DNA from: Verrucomicrobiota bacterium
GTDB taxonomy: Bacteria; Verrucomicrobiota; Verrucomicrobiia; Chthoniobacterales; JAFAMB01
DNA: 10,421 bases
Assembly (NCBI GenBank): GCA_019236035.1
Contig: JAFAJU010000319.1
Coordinates: forward strand, 1-10,421
Direction: 5' to 3'
A program made the translations under genes and the position numbers. This document shows, piece by piece, positions 6,262-10,421 of the stretch (within the stretch, counting starts at the first letter, position 1; each line of letters begins with the position of its first letter). Below the pieces are notes generated by a model that was given only the letters and a program-made list of their open reading frames with translations, did not search any database and had not been told where the DNA came from.

Positions 6262-7035
6262 GTGCCGTTTCACATGGTCCAGGCAATCCTCAATCAGCCT
6301 ATTCAAGAAACGCGGAAGACTCCGTTGGTACAGGTTTCGCGCGTCTCAAAACAGTTTGGGAAAAAGCGAGTCCTGCACGAAATCGATTTGGAAGTTGCTG
6401 AACACGAACTTGTTGTCGTTGTCGGACGAAGCGGGTGTGGTAAATCGACGATGTTGCGCCTGTTGGCGGGACTCGAAACGGCGACTGAAGGTCAAATCTT
6501 TGTGGACGGTCTTGGGTTGAGGGGTGCAAACGCGGTCGCTCGATTGATGTTTCAGAACTCCGCGCTTCTTCCTTGGAAAACCGTGCTTGGGAATGTGGTT
6601 CTGGCGGCGCCGCGCACGAGTGATGCGCCGGCAGTCGCAATGGAAGCCTTGAGTCAGGTCGGGCTCGCGGACCGTGCAAAGGATTGGCCGGCAATCCTGT
6701 CGGGCGGTCAGCAACAACGGGTCGCTTTGGCGCGTGCGCTTGCGAGTCAAGCCGGTCTGCTGCTGTTGGACGAGCCTCTCGGAGCGCTTGACGCCTTAAC
6801 GCGACTCGAGATGCAGGCTCTGATCGAGAAGATTTGGATCAAGCGCCGATTTTCGATTGTTCTGGTGACTCACGATGTCGAGGAAGCGGTTACCTTAGGT
6901 GATCGAGTCCTGGTGATGGACCGCGGCCAATTTGTACTAGAAAAAGAGATTTTGATGGCGCGGCCGCGCACGCGCACTTCACCCGAGCTGGTAGAACTAA
7001 AAGAGGAGATCCTCTCCCGCGTAATGGGATCCTGA
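6262..7035 (+). CDS. ssuB: Aliphatic sulfonate ABC transporter, ATPase
   Basis: This is the cytoplasmic ATP-binding subunit that powers sulfonate import, 257 residues from GTG at 6262. An ATG at 6274, four codons in, is an alternative. All ABC motifs are intact: Walker A GRSGCGKST (55-63), Q-loop Gln98 in LMFQNSALLPWK, signature LSGGQQQR (146-153), Walker B LLLLDEP (166-172) and the switch histidine in VTHD (His204). LLPWK and the end ELKEEILSRVM match SsuB and not just the general nitrate/taurine family. It starts one base after ssuC, and 56 bp follow before ssuD2. Confidence 0.95.
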   Translation: MPFHMVQAILNQPIQETRKTPLVQVSRVSKQFGKKRVLHEIDLEVAEHELVVVVGRSGCGKSTMLRLLAGLETATEGQIFVDGLGLRGANAVARLMFQNSALLPWKTVLGNVVLAAPRTSDAPAVAMEALSQVGLADRAKDWPAILSGGQQQRVALARALASQAGLLLLDEPLGALDALTRLEMQALIEKIWIKRRFSIVLVTHDVEEAVTLGDRVLVMDRGQFVLEKEILMARPRTRTSPELVELKEEILSRVMGS

Positions 7036-7091
7036 GCGTCCCGGGGGACAGCCTGAATCTTAAACTCATTTGAAGGTTAATAATTTCCGTC

Positions 7092-8258
7092 ATGAAACTT
7101 TTCTGGTTCATCCCGACTTTCGGTGACAGTCGTTACCTGGCTTCTCCAAAAGGAGCCAGACGGACGACCTTCGCGTATTTGTGCCAGATCGCACAAGCAG
7201 TCGATGAACTTGGTTACTATGGAGCGTTGCTGCCAACGGGGCGTTCATGTGATGACGCTTGGGTCGTGGCCTCCTCGTTGTTTCCGTTTACGCGTCAGAT
7301 GCGCTTTCTGGTTGCGGTTCGTCCCGGTCTCATGTCGCCAACGCTCACGGCTCGAATGGTAGCCAGCTTCGACCAAATGTCCGGCGGGCGCCTATTGATC
7401 AATGTCGTCACTGGTGGCGATCCGGTTGAGCTCGCCGGAGATGGTGTCTTGCTCGACCACGACGAACGTTATCGTTTGACCGACGAATTTTTAACGATCT
7501 TTCGAAGGATCAGCGCACAGGAGTCAGTTGATTTCAAAGGTGAGCATCTGGAGGTTCGCGATGCGAAGCTGCTGTTTGCCGGGGTGCAGAAACCTTATCC
7601 CGAGCTCTATTTTGGCGGTTCTTCCTCCGCGGCGCACGAAGTGGCTGGGAAACATATCGATGTCTACCTCAGCTGGGGTGAGCCGCCGGAGCAGGTTGCT
7701 GAAAAGATTGCCGAGGTGCGAAAGATCGCTGCCCGTTATGGGCGCGCTGTTCGTTTTGGCGTGCGTCTCCACATCATCGTTCGTGAAACGGAGAAAGAAG
7801 CCTGGACGGCTGCTGAGGACCTTATCCGATATGTGACCGACGACGTGATTTCCGGCGCTCAGAAGATCTTCGCCCGATTCGATTCCTCTGGTCAGCAACG
7901 AATGTCACAGCTGCACGCGGGGAAACGAGAAAAGCTGGAGATCAGTCCTAATTTGTGGGCGGGGGTCGGGTTGGTGCGTGGAGGTGCGGGCACCGCGCTG
8001 GTTGGAGACCCGGACACGGTCGCCGAGCGCATTCGCGAATACGGGGACCTTGGCGTCGATAGCTTTATCTTTTCGGGTTACCCGCATCTCGAAGAAGCGT
8101 ATCGAGTCGCCGAGCTCCTCTTCCCTTTACTCCGGACAACTCCGGAACTGACCCAGACTTCGCCGCAGTACCTAAGTCCATTTGGCGAGGCTGCCGCCAG
8201 CGGTGCCAGTCCCCACGATCGGAGCCGACTTCGCGCGAGCCCGCAAGAAGCCCGGTAA
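7092..8258 (+). CDS. ssuD: FMNH2-dependent alkanesulfonate monooxygenase, second copy
   Basis: This 388-residue paralog of the first SsuD is about two thirds identical to it by eye and very different at the DNA level, so the pair is not a recent duplication. Conserved residues are Cys53 (GRSCDDAW), Arg225/His227 (RFGVRLH), Arg296 (GLVRGGAGTALVG) and SGYPHLEEAYR. The lid segment LHAGKREKLEISPNLW matches E. coli SsuD in length, lacking the insertion of copy one. The N-terminal motif reads PTFGDS in place of PTHGDG, so His10 is replaced by Phe. The residues after it (SPKGARRTTFAYL) also differ from the usual form. A different or wider sulfonate range is plausible. A GAAGG lies 15 bases before the ATG. 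The 56-bp gap after ssuB shows no terminator, so operon membership is likely. Confidence 0.94.
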   Translation: MKLFWFIPTFGDSRYLASPKGARRTTFAYLCQIAQAVDELGYYGALLPTGRSCDDAWVVASSLFPFTRQMRFLVAVRPGLMSPTLTARMVASFDQMSGGRLLINVVTGGDPVELAGDGVLLDHDERYRLTDEFLTIFRRISAQESVDFKGEHLEVRDAKLLFAGVQKPYPELYFGGSSSAAHEVAGKHIDVYLSWGEPPEQVAEKIAEVRKIAARYGRAVRFGVRLHIIVRETEKEAWTAAEDLIRYVTDDVISGAQKIFARFDSSGQQRMSQLHAGKREKLEISPNLWAGVGLVRGGAGTALVGDPDTVAERIREYGDLGVDSFIFSGYPHLEEAYRVAELLFPLLRTTPELTQTSPQYLSPFGEAAASGASPHDRSRLRASPQEAR

Positions 8259-8273
8259 CGTTTTTCTCTGGTT

Positions 8274-9746
8274 GTGATAACGAAACAGGCTGTTTTTCCT
8301 CGTCCCGATTACTATGTGGATGTCGCCATTGTGGGCGCTGGTTTTTGCGGATCGATGGTCGCGGTTCATCTCGCGCAGATGCTTCGGAGCGCTCGTCAGA
8401 TTGGCTTGATCGAAAAACGTCGCCGCATCGGACCGGGGATCGCCTATGGCACCGATAATCCGCTCCACTTCCTAAACGTGCCTGTGGGTAGGATGGGCGC
8501 ATACCCGGACAAACCGCGCCATTTTTTTGAGTGGTTAAAAGAGCACCCGGATCTGGTCAGCCAGTTCCATTTGGATCCACTCACCGAAGGAAGCTTTGTG
8601 GCTCGCGGGCTTTACGGCCTTTACCTCGAACTGTTGGTGCAACGTTGTGCGCTTCAGAGCGGTCGTGTTCATCGGTTTGAGCAGGAGGCAGTCGACGTAG
8701 CGAGAGCGCCCGACGGATCGTTTCGGGTGTTTCTGGCGGACAATACGAGCATCTTTGCAGGAAAAGTGGTTTTGGCCCTGGGCAATTTTCCCCCGGGCGA
8801 CCCGGTAGTTTCTGACCGGCGGTTCCACCGATCTAAAAATTACCTCAGCGACCCGTGGAGTTCGTCGACGCTGCAGAGACTCTCGGAGGCAGGAGATATA
8901 CTCATCCTCGGCTCCGGTCTAACCGCCCTTGATCTGATCTTGAGCCTGAGTGAAATGAAGCACTCCGGAACGATTTATGTGCTGTCGCGACACGGACACT
9001 TTCCCCAACGACATGCGGTCGTTGAACCTTACATCTTTCATCAATCGGACCCGCGGAAGATTCCTGAGGTGCGGCTTCTCCTCCGTGCGGTCAGGAACGA
9101 AGCTTCGCTAGCTGCGGGCTTGAAGATCGGTTGGCGTTCCGTGATTGATGCACTACGCCCGCACTCGCAGGCGATCTGGCAGAAACTCGATCTGGGTGAA
9201 CGTCGACGTTTCTTCCGGCATCTGCGACCTTACTGGGAATGTCATCGGCATCGCGCCGCTCCAAAGGCTCTCGATGTAAAGGAAGCGATGGAGAAGGGGG
9301 GCCGATTGCGTTGCTATCAAGGGAGAGTTGAAAGCATCGTCGAAGACGAGAACACCCTTTTTGTAAAATTCCGGAATCGTTCACAAGTCCTGGGCGAACT
9401 GGCGGTCAGCCTTGTGGTTAACTGCACCGGACCGGAGTGCAACTATCACAAACTGCGCGATCCGCTGATGCTCCAACTCTTCTTCCGCGGCTTGGCCAGG
9501 CCCGACCCCCTGTTTCTTGGCTTCGATGTGAACGAACGGGGCGAGCTTTTGGACGTCACAGGTCGGATTGTCCCCAACCTGTACACGCTGGGAAGCCCGC
9601 AAAAAGGACGGCTTCTAGAGACGACCGCCGTGCCCGAGTTGAGACAGCAAGCCTTCGAGCTGGCCACCCGGTTGGCTGAAGATCTCCGGAAAAGCACTCG
9701 CCGAGCGATCGAAGAATTGCCAGCAGGTCACTCTTTCGAAATCTGA
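8274..9746 (+). CDS. FAD/NAD(P)-binding protein, COG4529 (YdhS-like) type
   Basis: This 490-residue two-Rossmann flavoprotein appears to be of the poorly characterised COG4529 / NAD_binding_9 family. The FAD-binding motif VGAGFCGS is at residues 20-27. The family block GPGIAYGTDNPLHFLNVP (53-70) is followed by a PxxFFEWL element. A second nucleotide motif ILGSGLTALD (211-220) lies mid-protein, followed by LSRHGHFPQRH. ATG-like motifs appear as VVLALGNFPPG and VVNCTGPE, and a final LYTLGSPQKGRLLETTAVPELR closes the FAD site. It starts at a GTG 15 bases after ssuD2, with no Shine-Dalgarno, and looks like the last gene of the ssu operon. The family has no settled reaction that I know. In this place it may supply reduced flavin or act on a sulfonate-derived product, which is inference. 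Confidence 0.87.
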   Translation: MITKQAVFPRPDYYVDVAIVGAGFCGSMVAVHLAQMLRSARQIGLIEKRRRIGPGIAYGTDNPLHFLNVPVGRMGAYPDKPRHFFEWLKEHPDLVSQFHLDPLTEGSFVARGLYGLYLELLVQRCALQSGRVHRFEQEAVDVARAPDGSFRVFLADNTSIFAGKVVLALGNFPPGDPVVSDRRFHRSKNYLSDPWSSSTLQRLSEAGDILILGSGLTALDLILSLSEMKHSGTIYVLSRHGHFPQRHAVVEPYIFHQSDPRKIPEVRLLLRAVRNEASLAAGLKIGWRSVIDALRPHSQAIWQKLDLGERRRFFRHLRPYWECHRHRAAPKALDVKEAMEKGGRLRCYQGRVESIVEDENTLFVKFRNRSQVLGELAVSLVVNCTGPECNYHKLRDPLMLQLFFRGLARPDPLFLGFDVNERGELLDVTGRIVPNLYTLGSPQKGRLLETTAVPELRQQAFELATRLAEDLRKSTRRAIEELPAGHSFEI

Positions 9747-9767
9747 CAATTAGGATTTCGGGGATTC

Positions 9768-9786
9768 AGCGCCGAAGGCGCGACAG
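9768..9786 (+). repeat. Small REP-like hairpin motif, copy 1
   Basis: AGCGCCGAAGGCGCGACAG contains the hairpin GCGCC-GAA-GGCGC. Nearly identical copies lie at 9931-9949 (same strand) and 10014-10032 (opposite strand) inside the foldback element. It lies 21 bp after the flavoprotein stop and could also help end that transcript, but there is no T-run. Confidence 0.6.
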
Positions 9787-9807
9787 AGGGAAGGTCCACG
9801 GCATCAC

Positions 9808-9839
9808 AGATTAAGTTAAGTCATAAGTAAACGACTGAC
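9808..9839 (+). repeat. 32-bp direct repeat, copy 1 (left end of foldback element)
   Basis: The 32 bases starting AGATTAAGTTAAGTCATAAG are identical to 10186-10217. In reverse complement they resemble the tail motifs at 109-132 and 10131-10155. Confidence 0.85.
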
Positions 9840-9854
9840 TTGATAATCCTGCTG

Positions 9855-9910
9855 CTTAGCGGCGAAGCCGAGACAGATGATAGCCTAGGCTGAGCTTGCG
9901 AGGCCTAGGA
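9855..9910. repeat. Left 56-bp inverted arm of the foldback element
   Basis: It begins CTTAGCGGCGAAGCCGAGAC and is the exact reverse complement of 10054-10109. Its outer half also matches the palindrome at 32-89, sharing AGCGGCGAAGCCGAGACAG and the self-complementary AGCCTAGGCT. Confidence 0.92.
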
Positions 9911-10053
9911 ACAGGTCGCCCAAGACGTCGAGCGCTGAAGGCGCGCAAGATTGGACCGGTGCGAGGCTGTTTGGTTGTGACATGCAATCGGTCAATGCCC
10001 CGCCGAAGCGCATCTGTCGCGCCTTCAGCGCTCGCGTCGTTTTAATTAACTTC

Positions 10054-10109
10054 TCCTAGGCCTCGCAAGCTCAGCCTAGGCTATCATCTGTCTCGGCTTC
10101 GCCGCTAAG
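10054..10109. repeat. Right 56-bp inverted arm of the foldback element
   Basis: It begins TCCTAGGCCTCGCAAGCTCA and pairs base for base with 9855-9910. The lack of any mismatch suggests a recent origin or gene conversion between the arms. Confidence 0.92.
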
Positions 10110-10130
10110 CGCTAAGACGACCAGGATAGG

Positions 10131-10155
10131 GTCAGCCGATTACTTCTGACATTAA
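10131..10155 (+). repeat. Right terminal motif of the foldback element
   Basis: GTCAGCCGATTACTTCTGAC followed by ATTAA matches the tail at 109-132 in the same orientation, and the 32-bp repeats in opposite orientation, with a few substitutions and one extra base. Confidence 0.7.
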
Positions 10156-10157
10156 GC

Positions 10158-10179
10158 GGCGCGAAATTCGGAACGCGCC
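10158..10179. repeat. Short GC hairpin between repeat copies
   Basis: GGCGCG (10158-10163) pairs with CGCGCC (10174-10179) around a 10-base loop. It sits between the right terminal motif and the second 32-bp repeat. Function unknown. Confidence 0.4.
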
Positions 10180-10185
10180 CATTAT

Positions 10186-10217
10186 AGATTAAGTTAAGTC
10201 ATAAGTAAACGACTGAC
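10186..10217 (+). repeat. 32-bp direct repeat, copy 2
   Basis: It is identical over 32 bases to 9808-9839. It lies outside the foldback element, 30 bp past its right terminal motif, and may be the left end of another copy that was lost or truncated: the bases after it (CCCAGGGCGGTAGG) do not continue into an arm. Confidence 0.85.
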
Positions 10218-10282
10218 CCCAGGGCGGTAGGGCGACGCTCCGCTCGAGCCGTGGCGCGTGACGACCCGATCTCTCTGGTTGC

Positions 10283-10421
10283 CTAGGATTCCCGGCGGGT
10301 ATTGTCGGCTGCCGTGGCCAGTTGCATGGCGAACTCAATGAAACCTTCTGGTTGACCGTTGAAGAGTCCGTCGGCCGCGAAGGACTGGACGGTTGCGACG
10401 GCGCCCCCTAACGCCGTAGAG
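10283..10421 (-). CDS. C-terminal fragment of an unidentified protein
   Basis: A minus-strand frame is open from the window edge to a TAG at 10283-10285, giving 45 residues ending GFIEFAMQLATAADNTRRES. Third codon positions are mostly G or C, as expected for coding DNA here, and both other minus-strand frames look less protein-like. The tail is helical and alanine-rich, somewhat like the end of a TetR-type regulator, but I do not recognise it and the rest of the gene lies outside. It converges on the ssu operon with the repeat block between them. Confidence 0.45.
   Translation of the reverse strand, partial: STALGGAVATVQSFAADGLFNGQPEGFIEFAMQLATAADNTRRES

Larger units (their letters stand above)
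9808..10155. mobile_element. Foldback / MITE-like element of about 350 bp
   Basis: The element is nearly symmetric from outside in. Imperfect terminal inverted repeats (9816-9839 against 10131-10155) come first, then short imperfect segments, then perfect 56-bp inverted arms (9855-9910 and 10054-10109), and finally an inner inverted pair (about 9924-9945 against 10018-10039). The unpaired centre is only about 70 bp and has no credible open reading frame. A long foldable structure without a gene fits a non-autonomous miniature element mobilised in trans. A structured RNA or a recombination site are alternatives. No target duplication could be recognised with confidence. Confidence 0.65.

Noticed and set aside
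9911..10053. A small coding region or CRISPR-like unit in the centre of the foldback element
   Set aside because: There is no plausible start with a ribosome site or protein-like composition, and the repeats are inverted, not regularly spaced direct repeats.
32..10217. The whole gene block as a composite transposon bounded by related repeats
   Set aside because: No transposase or integrase gene is visible, the two boundary repeats differ in form, and such repeats are likely dispersed in the genome. The gene content is ordinary chromosomal.

Overview
The window is a chromosomal stretch of moderately high GC from a Gram-negative-type bacterium. It shows a periplasmic binding protein with an N-terminal export signal, several GTG starts, and few strong Shine-Dalgarno sequences. 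I cannot assign a taxon from sequence alone. A soil bacterium, possibly of the Verrucomicrobiota or a similar group, would fit the sulfonate genes, weak ribosome binding sites and repeat-rich intergenic DNA, but this is a guess.

Layout: (1) A 58-bp palindrome with a conserved tail (32-132) opens the window. (2) A minus-strand NAD(P)H-dependent FMN reductase (135-659) diverges from a plus-strand GNAT acetyltransferase (893-1447). (3) Three hairpins (1475-1655) separate the GNAT gene from the convergent minus-strand rcnA-type nickel/cobalt exporter (1654-2595). (4) A divergent CsoR/RcnR-family metal sensor (2683-2967) shares an 87-bp intergenic region with the exporter, and this region carries a G-tract operator candidate. 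(5) The largest block is an alkanesulfonate (ssu) utilisation locus. ssuA (binding protein, minus strand, 3064-4092) diverges from ssuD1-ssuC-ssuB-ssuD2-flavoprotein (4291-9746). (6) Repeat-dense DNA (9768-10217) contains a roughly 350-bp foldback element with perfect 56-bp inverted arms, related to the repeat at the left edge. (7) The C-terminus of an unidentified minus-strand gene runs off the right edge.

How the genes work together: SsuA captures sulfonates in the periplasm, SsuC and SsuB import them, and two different SsuD-type FMNH2-dependent monooxygenases release sulfite, presumably under sulfur limitation. The usual partner reductase ssuE is not in the operon. An FAD/NAD(P)-binding protein of the YdhS-like COG4529 type sits at the end of it instead, and the only FMN reductase in view lies about 3.6 kb from the ssuD1 start on the other strand. 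The nickel module is an RcnA-like exporter with a repressor whose metal-ligand pattern (His-Cys-His-Cys) looks more like the cyanobacterial nickel sensor InrS than like E. coli RcnR.

The most noteworthy items are the foldback/palindrome repeat family at both edges, the paired divergent ssuD genes (one with an insertion in the active-site lid, the other with a changed PTHGDG motif), the operon-linked COG4529 flavoprotein, and the hybrid nickel sensor/exporter pair. I see no wholly new multi-gene system.
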